A DNA stretch of 64,000 bases from Dendrocalamus latiflorus (lineage: Eukaryota; Streptophyta; Magnoliopsida; Poales; Poaceae), in contig CM029658.1 of assembly GCA_017311315.1 (NCBI GenBank), forward strand, positions 28,320,629 through 28,384,628, read 5' to 3'. The translations under genes and the position numbers were made by a program. Shown here piece by piece: positions 21,357 through 33,235 of this stretch (position 1 is its first letter; the number at the start of each line of letters is the position of its first letter). Under the pieces are notes generated by a model. The model worked only from the letters and a program-made list of their open reading frames with translations. It was not told the DNA's origin and searched no databases.

Positions 21357-23489
21357 TGTAGGACCGAAATGACAACAGAGGGGGGGGGGGTGAATGGTGC
21401 CTTCAAAACTCCCCAAGTACCCACACAACAAATCGGGCGAAAGAACTAGCTTCTCCGGTCGAACACCACGTGGTCGAACATTTGCCCGAGCCGACAAAAG
21501 AAATCAAACAGTGATAACTGTGCGGTCGAACCGAAAACAGAAGAAGGACTCGTTTGCCAGATTTCCGAGTAACTTGAGACTCACTGGTCTTTTGGTCCTA
21601 AAACTTGAAGTACTGAAGGAAGCTGGCCAATAAAATCCAAAGACTTTGCTATGGTCGGCTAGAGTGACAAGGTCGAACTCGAAACAGAGGACTTGAGGCG
21701 CAAGACCATTTGGCAAAGAGAACTTCTCTGATTCAACTCTTGCTCTCGAGAATGATCTGGCCAAGTGGCCTTGAGACAGATTCTCAGTTCTGAGCAACAA
21801 GAAGCACACCAAAGCAAATGCGGACTTACACAGAAGAGATGAGAGAAAAATATAACATGAAGAACAAGCTCTCAAAACAGATCGCAAACAAAACAATCAA
21901 AAACATCTCATAACAACAGAAATCAATTTGAGGAAGATAGATGAATGATTGATCATGGAGGTTTCTACAGCCACTCCATCGGAGGTACAAGAGCAACCAT
22001 GCTCTACCCAGAGACAACTCACATAAATAGAAATGAAAAACTCAGAGTGACTCGGAGAACAACCTCACCGATCACCCGAGCTCTACCTCTCTATTTATAG
22101 CCTCAAGCTACCAGGGGAGAACCCGTTAACCCCAACTAACACCGGGTTTTACCACTCTCTTTACCCACTAGCGAGAACGAGCTCCAGTGCTTTACCCGTT
22201 ACACCCAACTGCTCCACTGCTTTGCCCGTTAGCGCCAACCACTCCAGTGCTTTCGCAGAGACACAGCTTCCCTTTGCAGCTTTCCGCATTTCTCCAAAAT
22301 GCCATCCCGCTGCCTTCCCGAAAGCTTCCTCCTCCCTTGTCGCTCAAGTCTTGCAACCACCTGGCAGACCTCGTCGTCTTCGGCATCTCCCGACCACTCT
22401 TGACCTCAGCACTGCCCATGCCTAGTCTTGGCCATCCATGCCTCTCCACAACTAGTCTCCAAGTCCTGCAAACCATCACAGACAAGCACACATTCATAGC
22501 ACCGCACAAAACATTGTATACAACTATCTGCATATATAAAAGGAACTCAAAACATGCTTCACAAAGTCGTACATCCACTACGACTGGTCACAATCACTTA
22601 AATATTAATGCACAAGACCTACGACCGCTCTCTAGGTCAAGACGACCAGTCTAGGAGTTGATACGACCGATTCCCAGGCGAAACGACCGATCCTGGAGGT
22701 CATACGACCGGATACAAGATGTCCACGACCATGTTCAAGCCTCTCGAGGACTTCTGACCGCTTATCGCGTGATCGAACCACCTTCCGACCACGCACAACG
22801 GGATTTGCCGTGGTCGAACCCCTTTCCGACCACAACCGAGCATGAGAGAGAGCACATCCGACCGCATCTGCCTGCGATCCAAGCTCGTGCGACCACTTCC
22901 GACCGCAACAAACTGACCTACGCCCGTAGCCGACCGCATACAACCACGTCCCATCGAGCCGACCCAACCACATTCGATCGCTTCACAACGTGGTCGAAGT
23001 CCTCTGACTTCCCACGTGGTCGAAGTCGAAGTCTACCGACTATAGACCACAGCAGTCGAAGTCTCGACCTCCGACTACCTCTCACGGTAACGTGGTCGTA
23101 ACGCGCCGACTCCTCAACGTGATCGTTCATTCGAGCGCCGACTACCGACCATAGCGGTCGTAGCACGACTCGCGACCACAGACCACGGCCAACGTGGTCG
23201 TAGCTGAGTCGGGAGACTTCCGACCACGACCAAAGTGGTCGTAAACTTCTTGGAGACCTACGATCACAGCCAAGCGTGGTCGTAAGCTTTGCTGCTGCCT
23301 TTCGACCATGGTCTAAAAGGCGTAAGCCACCCCAGTGACCTACGACCACGCCCAATTTGGTCGTAAGGTCTTCCGACCGCTCAAACAAGACTACGACTTC
23401 GCAGAAAACGCCCAAATCAAACTCAATCTTTCCAAACCAAGTGTCAATAACTCATCACAAACATAGGGACACCTCCACATGGTCTCTCA
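21357..23489 (-). mobile_element. Solo LTR, family G, copy 1 (2,133 bp)
   Basis: It runs from TGTAGGACCG to GGTCTCTCA and is flanked by a perfect 5-bp duplication ATTGT (21,352-21,356 and 23,490-23,494). The start (GACCGAAATG, then ACAGAGGGGG) and the end (GTCAATAACTCATCACA, CCTCCACATGGTCTCTCA) match the element at 52,770-54,468. A TATA-like CTATAAATAG on the minus strand near 22,091-22,100 suggests the minus orientation, with the LTR ending in CACCCCCC then CTACA as many copia LTRs do. There is no internal region, as expected after LTR-LTR recombination. Confidence 0.85.
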
Positions 23490-23495
23490 ATTGTC

Positions 23496-24430
23496 CTTTT
23501 TTTGAAACAGGCAGGAGTGTTGCCCTATATTGATTAAATAGAAGAAAAAAATAGGGTACATTAATAGGTTTGCTAAAAGATAGGGAAACAAGGGCGGAAA
23601 ACGGCAAAGGAAAATTCACTTAAAATGTTATATAGGTGTGTGAGAGTTCCGCTAGCCTCTAGGCTCCCGATAGGACCTAGGTTCCAGCCTCCTCTTTTAT
23701 TGTAGCAATCAAGGACATGGGTGTAGCCGCTATTAAACAAAAAAAATCAGGCATCCCGTTCTTTCCAGATTTCCCATATGACCAGCATTGGCAGCGTCAT
23801 CAATGCTTTTCATAGAACTCCAGGTGTGAGGATAACCGACTCCCACCAGTATTGGACTAAGGCGAAGGTCCACGAGGTTGTTGGATTAATGGAGTTACAT
23901 GCGGTCCATTGCACGATGTGGTCCAAATTCTTGTCATGTAGCGGCACTTGGCCAATAAGTGGATGGCGGACTTTGGCACATGTCTACACAAGGGGCAAGT
24001 CAATTGGTTTGGCCACCCTCGCATGACAAGTGATCCGCTGCCCAGAGCCTATTCTAAATGGCCAGCCAAGCAAAGACTTTACATTTTTTAGGTGCCGAAG
24101 TTTTTCGTACTAATAGATTCATAGTGGTGGTTGTTGCTCTAAAAAACTGCACTTTGTATGCCAAGGCAGCAATGCAGACTTCGTTGGGGGTTAGCTTCGA
24201 TGTGATTGTGTCCTCCAGTCCATCCTAAAGCTTCATGGCGGAGATGTGCCCCCAAATGGCAACCAACTTCTGTATGTGTTGTGGTGCTATGTCGGCAGGA
24301 CAATATAGGTCTTGTAGCCAATTGCCTCTAGTCAGTGCGGCCTGTAGGCTATGGTTCTTTCTCCTAGAGACTCTGAAGATTTATTTTGGTCTCTCTATTC
24401 GTGCCACAACCATCTTAGTCTTAGAGCGCT
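23496..24430 (-). pseudogene. LINE 3' end relic with zf-RVT domain
   Basis: On the minus strand and across broken frames the sequence reads SKLTPNEV, AYKVQFFRATTTTMN, APKKCKVFAWLAI and WAADHL, then SWTFALVQYWW and WEIWKER. This is the zinc-binding end of a plant LINE polyprotein. The 3' untranslated tail near 23,500-23,560 gives CAATATAGGGCAACACTCC then CTGCCTGTTTCAAAAAAAGG, the usual tail and poly-A of grass LINEs. Many stops are present. The upstream part is missing, as in typical 5'-truncated insertions. Confidence 0.75.
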
Positions 24431-24475
24431 AGCGAAGCGCTCTAGATGGAAGAGGCCAAGGCCCTAGGTACATAG

Positions 24476-24980
24476 TGTTGGGGTCTAGGTCTTTAGCTTT
24501 TAGGATCTCCTAGGTTAGATCTAGCGGGGTTCTTTTAGGGTTCGTGTTCTTGAGGTAAGACCGAGAGGGAGAGAGGGGTACCAACCTTCGGATGCAGAGG
24601 AGGAGGAGGAGGCCATTGCAGGGACGCTCGGTGAAGCTCTGCGCACGGGCAGCGACGGTCGGGGAAGAGGATCGGCGTCTCCCTCGCGGCCGGCGTGTCC
24701 CGGGCGGCGGTGACTCCTGGCGGCGGCGATCTGGGAAGGAGCAGAGGAGCCAGTGGTCTTCCCGTCGCTACAGCACCCCCTCTTAGGTCGGATTAGGGTT
24801 TGTCGGTGGGTCTGGCGGCGGCACGGTGAACCTCGTGTGGCGTGCCGCCCCGGCCCCCACCTCTTTATATGGCGCTGGCGACAGGGGCCCACCAGCCATA
24901 ATGGGCTGGGCGCCCCCGATCAGGGCGCGAGCAAGGGGGGATTTGACCGTTGGGCCAAATCCCCTGAGATCATTCTAACA
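24476..24980 (-). repeat. Copia 3' LTR (505 bp)
   Basis: Bounded by TGTTGGGGTC and ATTCTAACA on the plus strand. On the minus strand CATATAAAGAGG (about 24,871-24,882) is a likely TATA box. Confidence 0.95.
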
Positions 24981-24992
24981 TTCTCCCCCTTG
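24981..24992 (-). other. Copia polypurine tract
   Basis: The minus strand reads CAAGGGGGAGAA immediately before the 3' LTR, the expected plus-strand DNA primer. Confidence 0.85.
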
Positions 24993-25168
24993 ATCTCAAT
25001 CTATACTTTATCTTTGATTACTTTTGACTTTACACATTCCATCACAGATTAGTGCATAGAACATGTCTCATCGTCACGGTCAATCGCCGATAGATTCAAC
25101 AGTTACAATACACCTCTCTGTTCTGAAATAGTTACTTTAATCTTTTGGGCCATCTTTTAGTCCAGGAA

Positions 25169-25723
25169 TCATAGGCTTTCCCTTAAACCCATGCCGGCTA
25201 CATGTTCTCTGAACACGTTGGGTGGTAAGCCTTTAGTAAGCGGATCCGCTAACATCTTTGCGGTAGTTATGTGCTCAAGACTTATAATTTGATCCCGAAC
25301 TTTATCTTTCACAACATAGTACTTTATGTCAATGTGTTTGGCAGCACCACTTGACTTATTGTTGTGGGCATACGTTACTGCGGGTTCATTATCGCAGTAC
25401 AACTTAAGTGGTCTATTGATGTCGTCAACCACTTTTAAACCGGGTATGAACTTCTTTAGCCAGTTCACCTGCCCCGTAGCCTCATAACATGCTACAAACT
25501 CGGCATACATTGTGGACGATGTAGTGACGGTTTGCTTTGAGCTTTTCCACGATATAGCTCCTCCAGCGAGAGTGAACACATATCCGGATGTTGACTTTCT
25601 ATCATCTCCCGCAAAATTAGAATCTGTATACCCCACTATATGGAGTAAATCTGATCTTCTGTATGTCATCATGAGGCCTTTTGTTCCTTGTAAATAAGCA
25701 AGACTTTCTTTATCAATTTCCAA
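25169..25723 (-). pseudogene. Copia RNase H segment
   Basis: The 184-codon frame holds YTDSNFAGDDRKSTSGYVF, then SSTMYAEF, LYCDNEPAVTYAHN, HIDIKYYVVKD and MLADPLTKGL, the conserved blocks of copia RNase H. This enzyme removes RNA from the RNA-DNA hybrid. The frame is shifted relative to reverse transcriptase near 25,700, where the upstream frame ends KKVLLIYKEQKAS while this one continues YLQGTKGLMMTYR. A one- or two-base indel therefore separates it from the rest of pol. Confidence 0.9.
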
Positions 25724-27890
25724 TGTTCTATTCCAGGATTGCTCTGGAATCTGCCAAGTAACCCGGTAACAAATGCTAAGTCAGGGCGTGTGCATACTTG
25801 AGCATACTGTAAGCTTCCGACAGCTGAAGCATATGGAACCGCTTTCATTTGATCGATCTCATACTGGTTCCTAGGGCATTGAAAATCCCCATATCTGTCG
25901 CCCTTGACTATAGGTGTAGGTGAAGGACTACATTTATGCATACCAAATTTCTTTAAGACTTTCTCTATGTATGCCTTTTGTGACAGTCCCAATATCCCCT
26001 TGTTTCTATCCCGGTGAATTTCGATCCCTAGAACGAACGAAGCTTCACCAAGATCTTTCATATCAAAGTTTGAGGACAAAAACTTCTTTGTCTCCAGTAG
26101 CAGACTAACATCACTACTAGCTAGTAGGATATCATCCACATACAGAATTAGGAAGATAAACTTCCCATCTTTAAACTTTGCATAAACACAGTTGTCCTCA
26201 ACATTCTCTTTAAACCCAAATATTCTTATTGTACTGTCAAACTTCAAGTACCATTGTCTTGAAGCTTGCTTTAACCCATAAATCGATTTCTTTAGGCGGC
26301 ATCCCATTCTTTCATTTCCTTCCATGACAAAACCTTTCGGTTGTGCCATGTAAACATTTTCCTCCAAGTCCCCATTAAGAAATGCCGTCTTTGCATCCAT
26401 CTGATGTAACTCTAAATCATAATGTGCTACTAATGCCATTATGATTCTGAAGGAATCTTTACATGAAACTGGAGAAAATGTCTCATTGTAATCAATCCCT
26501 TCTCTTTGCGTAAAGCCTTTCGCCACAAGTCGCGCTTTGTATCTTTCTATATTCCCTTGGGAGTCAAGCTTTGTCTTGTAGACCCATTTACAGCCTACTG
26601 TTTTGGCTCCTTTAGGAATAATTTCCAAGTCCCAAACTTTATTAGTCTTCATGGACCTCATTTCTTCTTCCATGGCCTCAAGCCATTTTGAGGAATTTTC
26701 GCTTCTCATGGCTTCTTCAAATGAGGTGGGATCATCCTCCATTTGAAATTCCTCTGTATTATAAATCTGATAATCATCAGAAATAGCTGATCTTCTTACT
26801 CTTTGAGACCTCCTCGGGGCCTCCTCATTTGGTACATCTTCTGTTTGAGGCTGCTGTTGCTCCCCCTCATCTGCGGCAATAGGTTCTATAGGATCCTGAA
26901 GAACAAGTTCCTCATTATCATTCATTGTTGCCACAGGAGGAACAATAACAGGTGCTGGCACCACAGTGTCTTGCACCGTCGGTGCAGCGACAGCAGGTAG
27001 TGTGAAGAATGGCTCTTGAATCATCGGAGTGGGCGCATACATCCGCTTCTCTTCAAGGTCAATCTCACGAGCTACCATACTTCCTCTCATCATTTCATCC
27101 TCTAAGAAGACAACGTGTCTTGTTTCTACAAACTTTGTATATCTATCTGGACAGTAGAAACGAAAACCTTTTGACTTTTCAGGGTAGCCAATGAAATGGC
27201 AACTTACTGTTTTGGGATCAAGTTTCCCAAGGTTTGGGTTAAATACTTTAGCCTCAGCAGGACTCCCCCACACACGTAAGTGGTTTAGTGAGGGAACTCT
27301 TCCTGTCCACAACTCGTACGGTGTTTTGGGCACCGACTTACTAGGCACTCTGTTGAGAATATGAATGGCGGTTTTCAACGCCTCCATCCATAAACTCAAT
27401 GGGAGTGTGGAGTAGCTCATCATACTTCGCACCATATCCATCAGGGTACAGTTGCGTCTTTCAGCTACTCCATTTTGTTGAGGTTCGCCCGGCATAGAAT
27501 ACTGGGCCACTATGCCATTTTCCTGTAAAAACCTTGCAAAAGGTCCAGGAACTTGTCCATATGGGGTATGTCGACCGTAGTACTCCCCCCCACGATCAGA
27601 TCGGACTATCTTAATCTTTAAATCGTGTTGGTTTTCAACTTCAGCCTTAAATATCTTGAATTTATCCAAGGCTTCATTTCTTTCTTTGATTGGATAAATA
27701 TATCCATAACGGGAGTAATCATCCGTGAATGTTATGAACGAGTCATAACCATCCACACTTTTCACAGGAAAAGGACCACAAATGTCTGTGTGAACAATTT
27801 GTAGAACTCCTGTGCTTCTTTTAGCGTCTTTTTTAATTTTCTTTACATATTTTCCTTTAATGCATTCTCTGCATTGTTCTAAGTCTGAGA
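25669..27890 (-). pseudogene. Copia pol (integrase and reverse transcriptase)
   Basis: Open from about 27,890 to 25,669. Integrase: HTDICGPFPVKS, TFTDDYSRYGYIY, RSDRGGEYYG and GEPQQNGVAERRN give the DDE set and the GKGY-like region. A linker with RRSQRVRRSAI follows. Reverse transcriptase: WVYKTKLDSQGNIERYKARL, YNETFSPV, MDAKTAFLNGDLEENVYM, and the catalytic YVDDILLA near 26,131-26,142. The first methionine codon of this frame is at 27,765, but pol should be read as a continuation of gag, from which it is separated by a frameshift at about 27,885. Apart from the two shifts no stop interrupts it, which fits recent insertion. Confidence 0.9.
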
Positions 27891-29327
27891 ACTAGGAAGA
27901 ATTTCATTCTTAACAAGTCTTTCTATTCTCCCCCTCGAAATATGGCCTAAACGACAGTGCCATAATTTCGACGATTCATTATGAGTTCTCTTTCGTTTTC
28001 TGTTTGCATTCACAGGCGAGGATATACGCTCATTCACATCACATACGGAATTCACATTTTCACGAAGTGACAACAAATAAAGCTCATTCTGTAAGATGGC
28101 AAGACCAACACATTCTTTATTAAACATTATTTCACACTTGCCATTTCCAAAATTACAATCATAACCATCTTTGTCCAAATTTGAAACACTAATCAAATTC
28201 CTCTGTAAAGAGGGAACAAAAAGGACATCTCTAAGTAAAAGATTGGAGCCATTAGCTAACTCTAATGAAAGATCGCCAACGGCTTCAACTTCAGCTTGGA
28301 CTCCATTTGCAACTTTAATGCATCTTTCGTTTCTTTGCGTAGTCCTCGTCGAACGGAATCCCTGTAAAGAATTAGCAACATGAATAGTTGCTCCTGAGTC
28401 AATCCACCAAGTGGATTTCGAATATTGCACATATAGGGATTCATTTATAAAGGTAATAATGTTCTCACCTTTCTTTGTCATTATCATCTTTAAATAATCA
28501 GGACAGTTCTTCTTATAGTGTCCTGTCTTCTTGCAGTGAAGACACTGATCTTTGTCTACAGCAAATTTATTCTGTTGAGACTGATGGACAGAGGCTTTTC
28601 CCTTGTTCTTTGAGAAGGAGGTACTGTTGAAGTTCTTTTTCTTGTTATCCTTCACATAGTTGATAGAACCACCATGTGAGGACTTGATTCTTTCCTCCTC
28701 TTGCACACACATGGCTATGCACTTTTCCAAGTCCCATTTCTCGGGATGCATATTGTAGTTGACAACAAAAGTGTCAAACTCTTTGGGCAAGGAAGCAAAA
28801 ACCAAGTGAATAAGTAACTCATCCTTGAGAGCCAAATCCATTGGTTTAAGTTTAGATGCCAAGTTGCTCATCCTAAGAATGTGCTCCCTTATGCCATTGC
28901 CACTGCCAGAATACCTTTCTGTTACCAACTGCTTAATCAGCTGTGTAGCATAAGTCTTTGAAGAGCCAGTGAACTGACTCTTTATTTTATCAAGATATTC
29001 TGTGACAGTGTCACACTCTGCAATTGAGCCCACAATCGTAGGCTCAATTGTGTTCTTTATCACAGCCATACATTTCTTGTTGGCTGTGGTCCATTTCTTA
29101 TGATCAAGGTCATAAGACATCTGTAAGGGAGCATGATCCCTCTGTCTTTTCTGCCATGCAGTATCATCCTCATTTTGTTCCCTCACTGGTGCCAAAGGCT
29201 CAGTGGGACGTGCTGTAGTGAGGACCCAGTCCACCTCAGCCAAGATAAACGCTAAGTCTATCTTTTTCTTCCACTCTCCATAATTATCACCTTTGAGAGT
29301 GGGGATCTCTCTGATACAACTCATCAA
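27879..29327 (-). pseudogene. Copia gag, protease and pre-integrase segment
   Basis: The 482-codon frame starts at 29,327 (MMSCIREIPTLKGDNYGEWK). It contains the UBN2-type gag core, with YATQLIKQL and HILRMSNLASKLK. Then come the CCHC knuckle CLHCKKTGHYKKNC (near 28,510-28,555), the protease active site WWIDSGATIHV (near 28,385-28,415), and the pre-integrase domain LWHCRLGHISRGRIERLV. It ends at a premature TAG produced by the frameshift into integrase. Gag assembles particles and the aspartic protease would cleave the polyprotein. Confidence 0.9.
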
Positions 29328-30610
29328 GTTGTATCCTCCTGAAAATATTTCAAATAAAGTGAGAACGTAACAGCAAAATCATATGCCTTATTTCCAACGT
29401 TGGTCAAAAATATGACATACAATTTAAATCAATCTTATCTATACATTAAATCTACATCACCGTTGGGCAGAAATAGAAATAATGCATAAAAATCATCAAT
29501 TAAAAATTATAACATTGTTATTATCAACGTTGGCCAGAAAATAACAATATTATAATTATCTGGGATTTATATCTATTTTTCCAAAATTAAATTCTCCCGT
29601 TGGTTCGAATTTAATAATGAAAAACAATCAATATTAACTTTTGCAGCGGAAACTGTAATTATTCTAAAATTAATTCAATATTCAGAAGCATTATACAATA
29701 CTCATTTAATCTCTGAAAAAATATACACGTTGGTGCAAAAATTTGCAGAGATTTGGATCAATTTTCAATCAAATGTACTAAAAAATGCTTCTGAAAAAAC
29801 AATAAAAATCAATTTTCAGATTTTACTGTGCAAATCGGCCATTTGACCCGGCCTGCGCAGCTGCGGCCCACGGCGCACGGCGACCTACCCGCGCGGCCCA
29901 CTCGGCCGCGCCACACGCGCGCGCGCCCGCGGCCTCACGCGCGGCCCGCTCGGCCGGCCTCTCTCGCGCGCCTCACGCGCCCACGCGCGCGGACGTTGCG
30001 CTGCCCCCGCGCCCGGCCACAACCTGGGCCTGGGCCGGCATTTCCCTCGCCCGCCTGGGCCGAAAGTCGCCCGCGAGCGCTCGGCGCGATCTCAGCCGCC
30101 CGATCGGATCCGACGGCTGCGCGGCGATCTCGCCCGATCAAAACCGCGCGCGGCGGACGCCCCCCGAAACCCTAACTCATTCGGCGCTCTCCCCTCTCTC
30201 TCTCCGCACCCGAGCGAGCGAAGCGACGGCGGCGGCGATTTCATCCACGCCGCCGGAGAAGGAGAAGAAGCCGGCGTCACCGCGGGCCCTCTCGCCGGCG
30301 TGCGCGCTCCCCTGAGAGGGAGCGCGCCGCCGTCGAGCGGCTCCGTGTCGGCGCCCCTCCGAGCGCGCGCGCTCGGATCTGTCCCGAGCGTCGACGGTGG
30401 CCGCACGTGGAGCGCCGGCGAGCCCACGGCTCGGCCGATCTCCCGCACTCCAGCGACGACGACGGTGGCCCGGTAAGTCCGGTCTTTTCAGATCTAGGGT
30501 TAGGGTTTGACCCGTTCCCCTCTCTTTTCTTTTCTGTTTTCTAGGGTTAGGGGGGGTTCGTCATCTGTTCTTCCTTTCTTTCCTTTTCCTCCGTCTAGAT
30601 CTAAAACTAG
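29328..30610 (-). other. Copia 5' leader
   Basis: This is the 1.28 kb between the primer site and gag. The gag-proximal half (29,340-29,810) is AT-rich and carries CGTTGG five times at 29,398, 29,461, 29,528, 29,598 and 29,728. The 5' half (29,830-30,480) is very GC-rich with spurious long frames on both strands. Packaging signals would be expected here, but none can be named. Confidence 0.6.
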
Positions 30611-30624
30611 GTGCTCTGATACCA
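30611..30624 (-). other. Copia primer-binding site (initiator tRNA-Met)
   Basis: The minus strand reads TGGTATCAGAGCAC, one base inside the 5' LTR, the standard initiator tRNA-Met site. Confidence 0.95.
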
Positions 30625-30625
30625 T

Positions 30626-31131
30626 TGTTGGGGTCTAGGTCTTTAGCTTTTAGGATCTCCTAGGTTAGATCTAGCGGGGTTCTTTTAGGGTTCGTGTTCT
30701 TGAGGTAAGACCGAGAGGGAGAGAGGGGTACCAACCTTCGGATGCAGAGGAGGAGGAGGAGGCCATTGCGGGGACGCTCGGTGAAGCTCTGCGCACGGGC
30801 AGCGACGGTCGGGGAAGAGGATCGGCGTCTCCCTCGCGGCCGGCGTGTCCCGGGCGGCGGCGACTCCTGGCGGCGGCGATCTGGGAAGGAGCAGAGGAGC
30901 CGGTGGTCTTCCCGTCGCTACAGCACCCCCTCTTAGGTCGGATTAGGGTTTGTCGGTGGGTCTAGCGGCGGCACGGTGAACCTCGTGTGGCGTGCCGCCC
31001 CGGCCCCCACCTCTTTATATGGCGCTGGCGACAGGGGCCCACCAGCCATAATGGGCTGTGCGCCCCCGATCAGGGCGCGAGCAAGGGGGGGATTTGGCCG
31101 TTGGGCCAAATCCCCTGAGATCATTCTAACA
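30626..31131 (-). repeat. Copia 5' LTR (506 bp)
   Basis: Same termini as the 3' LTR. A TATA-like CATATAAAGAGG lies on the minus strand near 31,011-31,022 and is the likely promoter of the element. Confidence 0.95.
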
Positions 31132-31136
31132 CATAG

Positions 31137-32372
31137 GTCTACATACTAGGTATTTTTGCTCTTTTCTTCTCATTTCTCTTGTGTTTTCTGTCAGTGATAC
31201 AAATTTCTAATGTCACCAGTCATCACTATTTCATCCAAGAGGGGAACCATTCTGACTTCTGAAGTCTTAATGAATTTCTATACCTCCTATTTAAAAATTG
31301 AAATTAACTAATACCAGCTGAACATCGAAACCTGATGGCTCTTGAGGAAAACTTGGCTGAGGAAGCAATAAAACTGGGTGGCTTTCTTTTCTCGCGGTGA
31401 ACATGAGTGACGTCTTTTCTCGCGGTGAACATATCAGGACTACTTAGAAAAGGGGATGTTCATTGTGTTGCATCACCATCCGAATCAAATGTAGTTCTAA
31501 GTGAAGAAAGCTTTGATCTGGACAACAATGATGCCTATTTCCTTCTGCTCTCTTTTTAACCTTTTTTTGTTTCAAGCAAAAATTATGAGGTGGATCATAT
31601 ATAAGCACTGCACATTCAGACCTTAATTTGTGGTTATTGCAAAAAAATAATAATTAAACCAATTTGGTCAATAAAAATTATCTAAGTAAAATAATTTATT
31701 TTTGTAAAATATAACATGAGAAAACTTTAGCTTTCGTTTAACGTCACTAGGGTATCCTTTGGTAGGACATTAACCGTGGTGTACTGTTTAGTTGAAAATC
31801 AGTTTTAATTGATGCCTCGGAGTTTTGTTAATGTGTTTTCAGTTTGATTAGTTCATGCCATCCGAAAAACTGAGGATGTGCTTGGCTTTGCTAATGGTAG
31901 TATGAGCAACTGGTTATTAATTGTTTGGAATCCAATAAGAAATTGTTCGGAAGAACTTTGTGTAGACGGGCTTAAACATAAATCTGAAAAAGGTGGATAT
32001 GGTAATAAGAACCATGAACTACATGTTCCATTGCAGGAGAGGATAGATGGAGTAACGGGGATCGATGAAGTAATGGGCATACGTTATTGAGGAGGAAACA
32101 CATCCATTGCCTTAAAATAGCGTCTACGAGTACCACGAGAGCAAGACCACGAGACCAAAGACGAATAATGGAAGAGAAATGATTAGGGATGGAAACGCAT
32201 CGGATACGATGGAATAGTCTCAAATACGAGTACGAATATATATATTTTATAATAAATAAGAATACGAACTCAAATGTTCTCAAATACGAATTAAATATCG
32301 TAACGAATATGAATTCAAATCGAATATGTACTTAATTCGATCGAATACAAATATCCTCCTACAACTTCTGTA
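31137..32372. other. Unassigned stretch between repeats
   Basis: No gene is visible. A short direct duplication of CTTTTCTCGCGGTGAACAT lies at about 31,388-31,432. From 32,178 to 32,350 there is an AT-rich segment starting TAGGGATGGAAACGCATCGG with many ATACGAAT words, which resembles a decayed non-autonomous DNA element. Confidence 0.35.
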
Positions 32373-33235
32373 AATAGTATGCACAAGCACTCAATTTCAG
32401 CAACGTGCAACATCAGTGCTATCCAACTGCTTGTAAACCCACCCACCAAAACAAAATTTCCACCGTGTTAATTTGGAGCTAATTTTCGTGGTTATAAGGC
32501 AAGGGAATGAGATACACAACTAACGGAGAAGCATATAGCCGGCCCGGTTCGTTCTCGAAGATAATAATTAAAGCACCATGTGCTTTAATGAACCATTCAT
32601 TATTGGTACGGAATGTGCCCTGCATTAATTTAACTCATATAGCAATGAAGTTTCTTACAAAAATATCTTGGAATATCTTTTTTTATCAGATAAGATTCAG
32701 TACTATATAGTTCTGTTGGTCAGTGTAACCTTTAGAGGGTGAATAATTGTATCCATGAAGGTAAACTTGGCCTTGAATGAAGCATATATCATTAAGCACA
32801 AAGAGCTCAAACCTCAACATAGATTAGCAGTGTCCATGGCAAGAGCAGCGAGCCAGCGACACACCTCTCTGTACATCGGTTATAGGCTTGGTAGGCATCG
32901 AGAAGTTAACAAAGAGGTGAGTTCTTTACAGTTCAAGATCCAGCATGCCGAACTTCTTTTACCATTTTTTGGTAACCACCTGAACTTTTTCCATGCCTAT
33001 ATACTTTTTTACCTTAATTTTATGCATGCACATCTTTTCATAATTTATTTGCTGCTTTTTTTTTTTTTTGCTAATGTAAGCCGGTGTGCGGGCTTTTTCC
33101 CTGGCAACGGCTAGAGAGGACACGATGTCCCCCAGCCCCGGATCGCTCCCGTCCGATTACATAGCCTTATCATCATACTGTATGCAGGGACTGACCGACC
33201 CGGAGCACCGGCTTGTTGTCCTGTCCCTGTGAGTT
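32373..33235 (+). repeat. Local duplicated block, copy 2
   Basis: The first part (32,373-32,732) matches 38,527-38,856 and the rest matches positions 1-500 and 39,093-39,560. The exon-like piece at 32,755-32,918 is open (MKVNLALNEAYIIKHKELK) and ends ACAAAGAG before GTGAGTT. The second piece ends CTGTCCCT before GTGAGT near 33,230. Without a recognisable protein I treat it as a relic. Confidence 0.65.

Larger units (their letters stand above)
24476..31131 (-). mobile_element. Ty1/copia retrotransposon, nearly complete
   Basis: This 6,656-bp element on the minus strand has LTRs at 24,476-24,980 (3') and 30,626-31,131 (5') and a perfect target duplication CATAG (24,471-24,475 and 31,132-31,136). 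The LTRs differ by six substitutions and one single-base indel by my count, so insertion was recent. Order inside, right to left: primer site, a 1.28-kb leader, gag, protease, integrase, reverse transcriptase, RNase H, polypurine tract. Integrase before reverse transcriptase marks it as copia. Two frameshifts, near 27,885 and near 25,700, break the polyprotein. Confidence 0.95.

Noticed and set aside
29828..30448. GC-rich frames upstream of copia gag
   Set aside because: They are part of the copia leader between primer site and gag, with no domain and antisense frames of equal length.
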